NCBI RefSeq assembly: GCF_963678635.1
Contig: NC_087070.1
Location: 40,181,831-40,245,830 of the forward strand
Direction of reading: 5' to 3'
Source of the DNA: Symsagittifera roscoffensis
Lineage: Eukaryota; Xenacoelomorpha; Acoela; Convolutidae
Length of the DNA stretch: 64,000 nucleotides
Made by a program: the position numbers and the translations under genes. Shown piece after piece: positions 22,378 through 33,215 of this stretch. Within the stretch, counting starts at the first letter, position 1. Every line of letters begins with the position of its first letter. Under the pieces are notes generated by a model that ran no database searches, was not told the origin of the DNA, and saw only the letters and a list, made by a program, of their open reading frames with translations.

Positions 22378-22623
22378 GAAGAAGTTTGCACAGTACATGG
22401 AGCGAGTGGACGAGCTAGACAGGATGACGTCATGCCGAGACTTGAAGAAGAGGGAGGTGACTGTACTGAAGGGGAAGCGACAGAGTGAGTTCATGAGTGG
22501 GTTGGGGGTGATTGTGAAAAGACTGAAGGAGGTGTACCAGATGATCACTGTGGATAAGGATGGGGATGCGAAGTTGGAGTTGGTCGACAGCATGGATCCC
22601 TTCTCCGAAGGAGTCGTTTTCAG
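22378..22623 (+). CDS. SMC4: SMC4 exon block 6 (arm base and start of C-terminal head)
   Basis: Acceptor 'tgttttag' and donor tttcag|gtagtc. The frame reads KKFAQYMERVDELD, then RQSEFMSGLGVIVKRLKEVY, then AKLELVDSMDPFSEGVVF. The last stretch is the conserved SMC4 entry into the head domain (DPFSEG). It ends in phase 2 (TTC AG), completed by T of the next exon, giving FSVRP across the junction as expected for SMC4. Both flanking phases agree. Confidence 0.9.
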
Positions 22624-22713
22624 GTAGTCAACTAATCAACGCCCGCTTCTCTGTCGTCTTCTGGGACACCCTAAGAGACGTGATAGGACACCACCTGTTC
22701 ACACCACCTGTTC

Positions 22714-24652
22714 ACGGCAAAGGTCTTGGGTCGGAATCTGACAGGACCTGTTTTTTTTTCAAAAGGGAAATATTCCATTTCACAAAAAAGTTGTCGCTTC
22801 AGTATTTGTCTGCTTATCTTTGGTCCGCTTAGTTTTCATATTGTAGAATTGTTGGTGTTTTTTACAATTAAGTTGCAATAAGTGTTCTGATTTGCCCCTC
22901 CGGATGTTTGTAGTCTTACTAAACATCACATTTTTGTTTTGTTTTTTCGCTGAAAAACGTTCTTCTGCCCAAATGATTTGGCCTAATTTTTCTCGGTTTA
23001 GTGACATAATATCGATTCGTTTCAAGTAAAGCAAAAAAATTTTATGCTCACTTCTGGGTCACACAAAACGCTAAAAATTTAACAGAAGTAGGAAGAAATT
23101 TGTGTTTGCTAGTCTCAGTTTTGAAGGTGAAGTGGACTTCATAGCTTAAGTCTTGTTGATTTTTTTCTGCCTAAAGATATTCTGTCAAGGTAATTTTTGG
23201 CTTTGTTGCCGTTTGGTAAGTTTTTTCGGATGTTTATTTCACATTCCATTATCTTGGCATGATTTTTTCATAAGAAAAATGTCCTTTTTTTATAGATCCT
23301 AGCTTTTTCGACATTTTCGAATTGTTTCCGATTTTTTTTCTGACTTAGCGGCTTTCTCGTTTTTATCGCAAGTGGTGCGAAGCTCGGCTTTGCCGCTGTG
23401 TAATTTTTGTTTTCACTTGATTTCTTTGAACTGCTGGGAGGTTTCCTTCAAGCAAGGAATATGTTTCCCCAGATTTTATTCGAGACTATTTCACATATTT
23501 TGTAATTTTGGAAACGTTATACTAGTTGATCAAAGGTCATTGTGTCTCTTTATAAATGACGTCTAAACCTATATAAATATATAGGTTTTTTCTAATAGGT
23601 GCGTAAAAGATAATAATAGTTTTTGCTGAGTTTTTAATTTTGCTGGCATCCAGTTTCCGCCGACTCGCTCAAAAAATTCTATCTCATGCGATCATCTTCA
23701 AAGCACGGAACACCGAAGAGAACTATAAGCTGGACAGTGCATTTTGAAAAAGTCGGGCTAGCTGTTTAATTGACGAGGGGTCCAATAGATGATATATGTC
23801 GCCTGCATCAGAACTTTTTGGTTTTCATATAGGGGATGTTGTAGGCTCATGTTAACCGTTTATAACAGCATTTAATCTTTTTATTGTTCGGGCGTGCCCT
23901 TTTCTGCCAAACAAGGAAACAATTGCAATTTTGTAACCATGGTTTGGATAGGTGCAGATCAAGTATTTTTTGACTACGGTCCCTTCAGCCATGATTTGTC
24001 AACTTCTTTTATCAAACAAATAGTTTGTGCCCGCCATAACTGCAATTTTCTGAACACCAAAGTTAGAAAGTTGTTTGATCACGTTTTCGCAACGTAAAGT
24101 GGCTACAGTACCACAGGTTATCGTGTTCTCGTAAGTGTTTGCGAAGCGATGCTTCGCATCTGTAATCTTTACGGCGCAGATCGAATCCCAGGCGTAGCCG
24201 ATTTTTTTTTTTACTTATCCGAGGCTTATTTCCAATATTTTATATAGCACTTTTTAGAGCTGCTTTTTGTCGTGTTTTTGCTAGTGTTTGTGTCAAAAAT
24301 GGGCGACTACAAATGGTTCGTCAGATGTTTTCAAAACGCCGCTCTGCTCCCATTCAAAATTCTTGCGCCGTCACTGATGCCGCATGATGTGGTTTTGTTT
24401 TTAGTGTGCGTCCTCTGAAAAAGAGCTGGAAGAATATTTCCAACTTGTGCGGAGAAGAGAAGACATTGAGCTCTCTGGCTCTGGTGTTCGCCCTGCACCA
24501 CTACAAGCCCATGCCTTTCTACTTCATGGACGAGATTGACGCTGCTGTGGACGACAAAAATGTGTCCATCATCGCAGAATACATTCAGGTGAATAAATAA
24601 CCACGCCCGGAAGCCGACAATGGTGCGGAACAAAGCTAAAAGCAACACAACT
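22714..24652 (+). repeat. 1.94-kb tandem duplication, copy A
   Basis: Runs from 'acggcaaaggtct' to 'agcaacacaact' and is about 99% identical by eye to 24,681-26,620. It includes intron DNA and one SMC4 exon. The copies are separated by 28 bp (24,653-24,680). Small T-run and single-base differences exist, so it is unlikely to be an exact assembly duplicate. Confidence 0.9.
24405..24588 (+). CDS. SMC4: SMC4 signature and Walker B exon, copy A
   Basis: Acceptor 'gtttttag' and donor cag|gtgaat. Reads VRPLKKSWKNISN, LCGEEKTLSSLALVFALHHY, then FYFMDEIDAAVDDKNVSII. Walker B (YFMDEIDA, with the catalytic Glu) and the following D-loop region are present. The ABC signature, normally LSGGEK in SMC4, reads LCGEEK at 24,445-24,462: the Ser and the second Gly that contact ATP in the engaged dimer are replaced. 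The exon is 184 nt, enters in phase 2 and leaves in phase 0. Confidence 0.9.
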
Positions 24653-24680
24653 TGGTCTGGAGGTAAAGAATACGACTGGG

Positions 24681-26620
24681 ACGGCAAAGGTCTCTGGTCG
24701 GAATCTGACAGGACCTGTTTTTTTCCGAAAGGGAAATATTCCATTTCACAAAAAAGTTGTCGCTTCAGTATTTGTCTGCTTATCTTTGGTCCGCTTAGTT
24801 TTCATATTGTAGAATTGTTGGTTTTTTTTTACAATTAAGTTGCAATAAGTGTTCTGATTTGCCCCTCCGGATGTTTGTAGTCTTACTAAACATCACATTT
24901 TTGTTTTGTTTTTTCGCTGAAAAACGTTCTTCTGCCCAAATGATTTGGCCTAATTTTTCTCGGTTTAGTGACATAATATCGATTCGTTTCAAGTAAAGCA
25001 AAAAAATTTTATGCTCACTTCTGGGTCACACAAAACGCTAAAAATTTAACAGAAGTAGGAAGAAATTTGTGTTTGCTTGTCTCAGTTTTGAAGGTGAAGT
25101 GGACTTCATAGCTTAAGTCTTGTTGATTTTTTTCTGCCTAAAGATATTCTGTCAAGGTAATTTTTGGCTTTGTTGCCGTTCGGTAAGTTTTTTCGGATGT
25201 TTATTTCTCATTCCATTATCTTGGCATGATTTTTTCATAAGAAAAATGTCCTTTTTTTTATAGATCCTAGCTTTTTCGACATTTTCGAATTGTTTCCGAT
25301 TTTTTTCTGACTTAGCGGCTTTCTCGTTTTGTATCGCAAGTGGTGCGAAGCTCGGCTTTGCCGCTGTGTAATTTTTGTTTTCACTTGATTTCTTTGAACT
25401 GCTGGGAGGTTTCCTTCAAGCAGGGAATATGTTTCCCCAGATTTTATTCGAGACTATTTCACATATTTTGTAATTTTGGAAACGTTATACTCGTTGATCA
25501 AAGGTTATTGTGTCTCTTTATAAATGACGTCTAAACCTATATAAATATATAGGTTTTTTCTAATAGGTGCGTAAAAGATAATAATATTTTTTGCTGAGTT
25601 TTTAATTTTGCTGGCATCCAGTTTCCGCCGACTCGCTCAAAAAATTCTATCTCATGCGATCATCTTCAAAGCACGGAACACCGAAGAGAACTATAAGCTG
25701 GACAGTGCATTTTGAAAAAGTCGGGCTAGCTGTTTAATTGACGAGGGGTCCAATAGATGATATATGTCGCCTGCATCAGAACTTTTTGGTTTTCTCATAG
25801 AGGATGTTGTAGGCTCATGTTAACCGTTTATAACAGCATTTAATCTTTTTATTGTTCGGGCGTGACCTTTTCTGCCAAACAAGGAAACAATTGCAATTTT
25901 GTAACCATGGTTCGGATAGGTGCAGATCAAGTATTTTTTTACTACGGTCCCTTCAGCCATGATTTGTCAACTTCTTTTATCAAACAAATAGTTTGTGCCC
26001 GCCATAACTGCAATTTTCTGAACACCAAAGTTAGAAAGTTGTTTGATCACGTTTTCGCAACATAAAGTGGCTACAGTACCACAGGTTATCGTGTTCTCGT
26101 AAGTGTTTGCGAAGCGATGCTTCGCATCTGTAATCTTTACGGCGCAGATCGAATCCCAGGCGTAGCCGATTTTTTTTTTACTTATCCGAGGCTTATTTCT
26201 AATATTTTTATATAGCACTTTTTAGAGCTGCTTTTTGTCGTGTTTTTGCTAGTGTTTGTGTCAAAAATGGGCGACTACAAATGGTTCGTCAGATGTTTTC
26301 AAAACGCCGCTCTGCTCCCATTCAAAATTCTTGCGCCGTCACTGATGCCGCATGATGTGGTTTTGTTTTTAGTGTGCGTCCTCTGAAAAAGAGCTGGAAG
26401 AATATTTCCAACTTGTGCGGAGAAGAGAAGACATTGAGCTCTCTGGCTCTGGTGTTCGCCCTGCACCACTACAAGCCCATGCCTTTCTACTTCATGGACG
26501 AGATTGACGCTGCTGTGGACGACAAAAATGTGTCCATCATCGCAGAATACATTCAGGTGAATAAATAACCACGCCCGGAAGCCGACAATGGTGCGGAACA
26601 AAGCTAAAAGCAACACAACT
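24681..26620 (+). repeat. 1.94-kb tandem duplication, copy B
   Basis: Direct copy of 22,714-24,652. The left breakpoint lies in a tRNA-like stretch ('ggtcggaatctgacaggacc') shared by both copies; the right end is followed by unique DNA. Confidence 0.9.
26373..26556 (+). CDS. SMC4: SMC4 signature and Walker B exon, copy B
   Basis: Identical in coding sequence to 24,405-24,588, with the same acceptor and donor, and carrying the same LCGEEK signature (26,413-26,430). The substitutions therefore predate the duplication. Because the exon is 184 nt, splicing both copies in series would shift the frame, so only one can be used per transcript. Confidence 0.85.
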
Positions 26621-27898
26621 GTCGAAGAGAAAATTCTCTACAAATTAATATTAGCCAGTTTAATTTCAATTTAGGTCTCTTTAACTATCATCCACCCCCC
26701 CCCCCCCCTTCCCCCCGACACCTCGTAAAAGGGAGAGAGGTTCGTTACTTACTAGGTACAGAATTCTCATATGCTTAACCTTTGCCGTTTAATTAGTTAG
26801 TTCTTCGCAGGGGTGGTACCATAGGAGGGGCATAGTTAATCTGTTTGATTTGTTCAGTTACGGAAACAGCCATGAATTAGCCAGTGAAGGAATTACATGG
26901 AATGTTTGCTGCACTATTCTTTTGAATTGTTCGATGTAGATTCTAAAGCATGTAGTCGTAGTTCTTATAAGAGATAGCTTTGTGGCTTTTGTAGCGGCGT
27001 GTGCTTTTGCAAAAGGTATAATTAGGCTACAAGCAAAATAGGACACTACCTGGGGGCTAGGAAATTAGACAATTAGCAAATTAGACGGCTCCAATTAAAC
27101 GGAATGTAAACTAGCATTTTAGACGGAAAGCAAAAGGTTAACGAAATTTGTTGCTTAAAACAAAACTTCACAAATACAACAAGGGTATATAATCCCATAA
27201 CATGTCAAAATTTTTTATTATAAATGATTTATAAAACATTAATCCAAATATTGTAAACTATTTTTGAAATGGATAACTTATTGATTGCCTCGATTCAAAA
27301 ATTGACTTGCATTTTAGAAAGCTTGAACGAAAGTTAATTGTAGTCTGTGAACAAATTTTAGAAACGAACAATACACTTACGTCTAATTTCCCATAATAAG
27401 AGTATTGAACGTAGTGAAGACTTATAAAAGTCTTGCTGATTTTTTGTTTTTTTTTCAGGAAAAAAATTCAAAATAATGATGCAATTTTTGAGTTCAATTG
27501 AAATTCATCTGCTGAGAGTGATGTAAATAGCACTATCCAAATACGAACGTGGAAATGGCGCAAAAAACGTGATTGATTTGTAGTTTCGAAAGTAGAATTT
27601 GAATTTTAGATTTCCAGCGGAATAAAAAGTTGACCTGTTAATCCAGTTTTTTCAAGTTGGTTTAATTTAATCAAAAAAGCATTAATCATAAATCGTTCTA
27701 GAAATTCGAAGGGCTTAAATCGCATCTAGTTTTTTGAAATTCGAAGGTTGAGGTTTTTTCAAGAAAGTCAGTGTTTTTTTTATGTTTACATGCGTTCATT
27801 AGTCTGCGATTGGCTATTTTTGTAGTTTTTACACAAGCAATGCTTGTCTTATAGTACGAACTATCTTTTTCCCCAAAACTAAGTCGCAAATGTTGTTG
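26621..27898. other. AT-rich intron DNA with a poly-C run
   Basis: A run of about 15 C lies near 26,693-26,708, followed by more C-rich sequence. No gene or clear element is supported. Confidence 0.35.
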
Positions 27899-28660
27899 TG
27901 ACGCAAATATTGATGCGCTAAATGTGTTCATTTTGAAAAGGTTCATTTTAATCAATAGCGAGCTATTAAGTACAGCCAATGGTAAGGGTTTTAACACACA
28001 CTATTATTGTTTCGACTTTCTTAACGAAAGTAACTGAATATTTGTGCTCGGGTTGGTTTCTTTTCTTCAGTTAAATTTCACTTTTTTGACTAGCCATTTT
28101 TGACGGGATTTTTTATATCATTCAAAGAGTATTGTTGTCCTGGATCTAAGTTTGGAAAGATATTTCACCTGTGATCATTTTTCGTAAAGTTATGGAGGTT
28201 TAAAATTGCCATTTCGGTCAATTTGGGACAATTAACGCGCGATATATTTTGCGCTATTAACGAGTAAGCGGAGATGCAATCCGTCATAGAAATCGTTCCA
28301 AATTGGTTGTAGGACGTTTATTTGTCGTAATTCATTTGTTACTAGGAGCGAAAGTATCACTTTGTACTTAATGGCGTGTGGGGGGATGATTTTCACAAAA
28401 AATTTCAATTTTAAAATTCTTTTATTGCATTGAATTTTTCATGTTATTACTGCTCCTTAGACTGCTCTACAAATTGAGGCTTGTTAGTTAGTATATTTCT
28501 TTTTTCATCAAATTGACTGGTACTGCTAATGCGTCATATTTGGCGTGCGTCACTGAAGAAACTTTGTAGACTCAAAATTTTACTCATTCAGTTTCCCCAG
28601 TAGCGTTGTCGGTTATATGTTTGCTGGTGTATGCGAAGGCAACTTCGCCTCTGTGTAAAT
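27899..28660 (+). repeat. Long dispersed repeat, copy 2 of 3
   Basis: Related to 18,626-19,425 over its whole length with moderate divergence. It ends in the same 'cttcgcctctgtgtaa' tail, about 110 bp before the last SMC4 exon. Confidence 0.75.
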
Positions 28661-28770
28661 TCTTTTTTTTTCTGGCCACGGCTAATTTGCTTGTTTAATT
28701 TCCTAGCCACCCCCCCCCCCGCTACCTGGTGGATTGAGTCACAGATGAATGATGTTTGGTTTTATTGCAG

Positions 28771-28959
28771 TGGCGATTTGCAGATGCGCAGTTCATCATT
28801 ATTTGCCAACTAAAACAAAATCAGATGTTGGAGCTAGCGGACCAGTTGGTTGGCATCTACAAAACGAACAACTCATCCAAGAGTGTGAGTCTGAACCAGA
28901 AAGAGACCATGAAGCAAATTGAACATCAGCAGAACAGTGAGACACCGATGGATCAGTGA
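28771..28959 (+). CDS. SMC4: SMC4 last exon (C-terminal end of head)
   Basis: Acceptor 'tttattgcag' in phase 0, matching the preceding exon. Reads WRFADAQFIIICQLKQNQML, then ELADQLVGIYKTNNSSKSVS, and ends TPMDQ with TGA at 28,957. AQFIII and ADxLxGIYKT are conserved at the SMC4 C terminus. The H-loop region where SMC4 has SLRNNMFE reads CQLKQNQMLE, a moderate divergence. Confidence 0.9.
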   Translation, partial: WRFADAQFIIICQLKQNQMLELADQLVGIYKTNNSSKSVSLNQKETMKQIEHQQNSETPMDQ

Positions 28960-29032
28960 GACATGAAGAGAGGAGATTAAAATGAAAGGCTTCTTGGTTT
29001 TGAAATCGATTGTGTTGTGATATCTGATTTGA

Positions 29033-29516
29033 ATCAAACTCGATACTTGTGATGTGTAGTTTACCATTTTTGATTTCAATTGATTGCTTTGTTTCTTAGA
29101 TACGTGTTTCAAATACTTTGACTCGATACTTCTGATGTGTAGTTTACCTTTTTTGATTTCAATTGATTGCTTTGTTTCTTAGATACTTGTTTCAAATACT
29201 TTGACTCGAAACTTCTGATGTGTAGTTTACCATTTTTGATTTCAATTGATTGCTTTGTTTCTTAGATACTTGTTTCAAATACTTTGACTCGAAACTTCTG
29301 ATGTGTAGTTTACCATTTTTGATTTCAATTGATTGCTTTGTTTCTTAGATACGTGTTTCAAATACTTTGACTCGATACTTCTGATGTGTAGTTTACCATT
29401 TTTGATTTCAATTGATTGCTTTGTTTCTTAGATACTTGTTTCAAATACTTTGACTCGATACTTCTGATGTGTAGTTTACCATTTTTGATTTCAATTGATT
29501 GCTTTGTTTCTTTATA
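29033..29516. repeat. 83-bp minisatellite, about 6 copies
   Basis: The string 'tgatgtgtagtttacc' recurs at 29050, 29133, 29216, 29299, 29382 and 29465, exactly 83 bp apart. Units differ at one to three positions. The array starts about 75 bp after the SMC4 stop codon, so it would lie in or near the 3' UTR. Confidence 0.95.
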
Positions 29517-30359
29517 AGAACTTAGATATAAAAAAGCTAGGAAATTCAAAAAAAAAATTGAATTAAAAAAACTCGAATGAACAAGACTATGATTTTCAGA
29601 TTGAATTTACTTTTGAACTCTTTATGCTTTTTTCATTATTAACTCTTTTTTGCCTATTTTTATTTGTTCCTATGGCTCATTATACAACTCAGTCTTCTCT
29701 CGATGACTAAAAATTTCAAAAATTCAAAAAATGCTAACTGTGTGCGGGCCATCGTCTTCATTTGGGTCAAATATTTTTTCAAAAAATCCTTCGAAGGGTA
29801 TCAAGGTTAAAAAAGAGGAATCTATTGAGAAATTTTTCACCCCCTCTCCGTTATCTCCCAACCCCCTCACCCCCTCCCTCCCATGCAGAATCGGCAAAAC
29901 ACTACAAAAGACGTTTTCACACGTGAGCAGGTGGTTGAAATGTAAATTGGTTACATTGAATTGGCGGACTGAAGTTTCTCTATGAATGTCGAGAAAAAAA
30001 ATTTGAATAAAAAACCAAAAATTCGATTAATTTTTTTTGTGATTTTTGTTTGGGCGAGCGTTGCTTCGAAGTAAGCAAAATACCAGGGTCAGTTATTGAT
30101 CTTTTCATGCCAAAAAAACCTTCAGCATCCTAATCTGTTATAAATTAAAATGAGGGCTTCACTATTTCGCCACGTTTAAGCTTTTTCAACGTAATATTTT
30201 TGCATGTTAAACGAAAGAATTTTTTTTACGTTTAAGCTATATCGTATATTGCTAGCTATGGTTAAGAACTTCTTTTTCGATTTTCCAGTTTGATTTCAGT
30301 GGTTTTTTCAACGAGCTTAAAATAAGCAGCACATTAATGGTATGCTCTCTGGATTTCCC
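29517..30359. other. Intergenic AT-rich DNA
   Basis: No gene supported. A short CT-rich patch lies near 29,840-29,885. Confidence 0.35.
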
Positions 30360-31340
30360 AAGAGCTTGCGAGTTTGGCCTCCAGTTTTGAATGCCCAAAT
30401 CCTTTTAGTTTACGAGATAAGACGATTTTTGTGATTTTTTTCAAAAATTTTCAGAAAACTCAAATTGCAAAACAGTGTACAAAAATTGAAGTTTTGTAAA
30501 TCCAACCTTGTAGAGGGGTGCTTTCAGAACACTCCAAAGTATTGCAAATCTTGCCTCCTAAAATGACGGCTCAAATCGTTGTGATTTTTGAGATATGATA
30601 ATCTATGATTTTTCAGAAATTTTCAAAAAAAACTTGGATGTTAAAAATTTCCAAAGCTTTCAAGATCTCAATCATGTTGTTGGAAACTGTCAGGGTGTTC
30701 TCAGTGATTGCGAATTTTGCCTTCAAATCTGACTGTTCAAATCCTAGTAGTTTTCGAGATATGACGTTTTTTGTGATTTTTTCAAGAATTTTCAGAAAAA
30801 TTGTTTTTTTTTTAAATTGAAAGTCACAACCCTGTACTTAAAAGCTGTCAGGGTAATCTCAGGAGTTACAAATCTTGCAAAATGCAACTGGTTAAATGCT
30901 TTAAGATTCCGAGATGTGTGTTTTTTTTTATTTGTAAAAATTTCTCAAAGAAGTAACCTGCAAAACATTTGACAAAATTTGAAACTACTAATTTGATGAA
31001 GAGATAACCTCATTATCAGCGTACATTCAGGTGTCGCAAATCTTGTCTCTAATGATGAATGCTCAAAACCTTTAAGTTTCCGAGATGTGACGTTTGTTAT
31101 GATTTTTTCTATTTTTTTTTTTCGGGAAACCTAGGTTTAAAAAACTCACGCAATTTAAATTCCCAACTCTAGTAGGATGCTCTCAGGGACACGCAATTTA
31201 AATTCCCAACTCTAGTAGGATGCTCTCAGGGACTCTCAGTGGTTGCAAATCTGGACTTCAAATTTTTCCAGAGGCCCATTAAAGTTTTCGAGATGACGCT
31301 TTAATGGTTTTTCAAAATCGGAATTAAAATTAAACCCTAT
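30360..31340. repeat. Degenerate ~170-bp tandem repeat array
   Basis: Five to six diverged units share the order 'gcaaatcttgcct', then 'gctcaaatc', then 'gttttcgagatatgacg', then 'gtgattttttcaa..ttttcag', then 'ccaactct..ctctcaggg'. Cores recur near 30,365, 30,545, 30,710, 30,865, 31,040 and 31,245. It is an old satellite-like array; a single related unit lies at 5340-5500. Confidence 0.75.
31148..31233. repeat. 43-bp perfect tandem duplication
   Basis: Two identical 43-bp units, 31148-31190 and 31191-31233, beginning 'acgcaatttaaattcccaac', inside the older ~170-bp array. They are a recent slippage or duplication event. Confidence 0.9.
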
Positions 31341-31963
31341 AATTAGGTGCAGTCGGAGTACACTAAACGGTTACAGATCTCGGTTCCAATATCTGCGGTT
31401 TTGCATAAGTTGTCGAAAAAATTCGAAGCATCGGAGGTGCGTTACGCGCTAGTAATATATGCAATTGCACATTTTTGTGCAAACAAAAACAGGAAGAAAC
31501 CTGTTTAATATGCGACTATTCTGGCTATTTTTCTACTCTAAATCTAGTTATTGAGTTATCAATATGTGATTTTTGGTTTTTAAATTTAATTTTTGGTCGT
31601 CCGCGTTTGTTGGAGAATCTGGCGTATAGTTTTAGACCATTAAAGTTAGTTCAAGTGGTTATAAACGGGTCTCACGTACTTTTGGGATCTATACTCATCA
31701 ACCCCCCCTCCCACCCTCCCCAGTCAAGCCAAAATGGGGTTGCTTAATTTATCTAAAAAGAGCTTCAAAAGTAACTGTCTGTTGAATGGGAACGATTAAG
31801 CTTTTCGCCTGCCTTGCGATGCAGAGTAGAAGCCAAACAAGCTTCATTTCAGGTGTCAGTTCACATTGCCGGGATGGCCTTGAAACTTTTTTCATTCAAT
31901 CAAATTGTTTCATGTATTTCTTCTGCATTACTGAATTCGTCTTCAGTAGTATTGTAATCCGCC
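31341..31963. other. Intergenic DNA
   Basis: No gene or repeat I can support; C-rich patch near 31,703. Confidence 0.3.
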
Positions 31964-32102
31964 GTGTCCTTAGGGGGGGGGGGGTCTTTTCGACGGCTGG
32001 GGTCTTTGGGGTCCTACCAAAAGTAGCGTCCAAAAGGACTTATCTCTTTTAAAGGCCCCAAAATACCCTGCCCAAATCAAAAAGACCCCTCTCTTAGGAC
32101 AC
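31964..32102. mobile_element. Small element with inverted ends
   Basis: Left end GTGTCCTTAGGGGG and right end CCCCTCTCTTAGGACAC are imperfect inverted repeats about 140 bp apart. The interior is C/G-run rich. No clear target duplication. A MITE-like element is an inference. Confidence 0.45.
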
Positions 32103-32373
32103 CCGACAGACAAAATACTTTGGTATTTATTTTCGCGCGGTGGTTAAATTTAATCCCTTCCAAACTTTCCCACTGTTCAACTAAATAAGTTTGAGACCTC
32201 AATAAAAAAATTGACCTGCTTGAGAAGGACAAAGGACGTGACAAATAATAAGAGGGTAAGAAGGTAAGGAGGACTTGATAAATAATAGACAAAGTAACAT
32301 ATAAAAAATAAGAAAGAAATAAAATAAAAACGGAATGTTGACAGGAGTACGGATAAGAGAGCAGAGGAAGGGT

Positions 32374-32724
32374 TTAGGGCCACATCCGCATGTCGTCTTC
32401 GGGATCCGACCAAGGGACATGAAGAATACTGACTAGACGCTCCATTTGAAATCTGAAGCGCCACTCAGTACTCTCAAATCCCGCACCCAGAGACTCGAAC
32501 AGCCAGAAATTCTCCATGCTTCCCACATCAACACTTACATATTCAAATATGCCCTCCTTTTTCTCAAAAGCAACCTCAATGTACTGCAGCTTAAAATTCG
32601 CTGCAGTGGTGGCCGGGGTAAACTCTACGGTCACACCAAAGATATTTTTGCCTTCGTGAGGTCCAGGTCCCACATAAGGCAAATCAATGGGTGACTCGTG
32701 GAGACCACCAAGGGGAGTATACAT
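32374..32724 (-). CDS. Candidate terminal exon, unknown protein
   Basis: On the minus strand a good acceptor ('ttcatgtgtttag') is followed by a 116-codon open frame starting MYTPLGGLHESPIDLPYVGP and ending DPEDDMRMWP before TAA. It has balanced, globular-looking composition with no simple repeats, including FGVTVEFTPATTAANFKLQY and ESTEWRFRFQMERLVSIL. An AATAAA on the minus strand lies about 245 nt downstream. I do not recognise the family. Upstream exons would lie at higher coordinates but are not identified; the region there contains a transposon and an assembly gap. Confidence 0.45.
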   Translation of the reverse strand: MYTPLGGLHESPIDLPYVGPGPHEGKNIFGVTVEFTPATTAANFKLQYIEVAFEKKEGIFEYVSVDVGSMENFWLFESLGAGFESTEWRFRFQMERLVSILHVPWSDPEDDMRMWP

Positions 32725-33215
32725 CTAAACACATGAAAATAGGTTGAAATCATTAGTTAGAAATCCTTTAAACTACAGTTCATTAATAAAGTCCCATTAA
32801 TATCCATTTATAACGATTATATACATTCAAACATTTGATGTAAAAATGTGCTCTATAGAAGATAAAGACAGGTTGATGAAAAATAAACTCAGCAAAATGA
32901 AATTATTAGGAAATTGGCATGCTGAAGATATTGATAGTGAACGATTAAACTTCTCTGTTTTTTCAACTGGTTCTTGATCAAAAAATATGCACATTCACAA
33001 TTGTCGTATAGTGTTTATTTCTCGGTGTAAAGAAGTGGCAAATCATACGTTCAAGGAATACGAGCAAAGTTGTAAAGAACAACTTTATTTGAGCGAGCTA
33101 TTGCAAATAACCTGGTGCATTTTTGCGAAGCAGAAATATGGAAAAGCGACCGATCTGTCAATTGTTACTTATGAAATTGTTTTTGATTACTCGTCTGATT
33201 TTGAGTCAATTCTGA

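Larger units (their letters stand above)
516..28959 (+). pseudogene. SMC4: SMC4-like condensin gene, 3' two-thirds, probably broken
   Basis: Nine exon-like blocks spread over 28 kb encode, in order, pieces of the N-terminal coiled coil, the C-terminal coiled coil and the C-terminal ATPase head of condensin SMC4. SMC4 pairs with SMC2 to form the ATP-driven core of condensin, which compacts mitotic chromosomes. The Walker A half lies upstream of the window. Three faults are visible: an in-frame TAG at 559-561; no block coding for the hinge, or for the coiled coil just after it, between 1,919 and 5,576, although there is no assembly gap there; and an ABC signature reading LCGEEK rather than the family's LSGGEK. 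Exon borders in the 3' half are clean and phases agree, so the 3' end may be spliced or only recently lost. It could be a retired paralogue, with an intact SMC4 elsewhere. Family assignment is strong; pseudogene status is an inference. Confidence 0.7.

Noticed and set aside
22306-22593. 95-codon minus-strand frame
   Set aside because: It lies opposite SMC4 block 6, whose + strand reading is well supported by splice sites and family similarity.
29033-29516. Evenly spaced repeats that might suggest a CRISPR array
   Set aside because: The whole 83-bp unit is repeated, with no variable spacers, and the host is a eukaryote. It is a minisatellite.
29731-29985. 84-codon frame with Pro/Ser/Thr-rich sequence
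   Set aside because: Low-complexity CT-rich DNA with no splice signals or family features.
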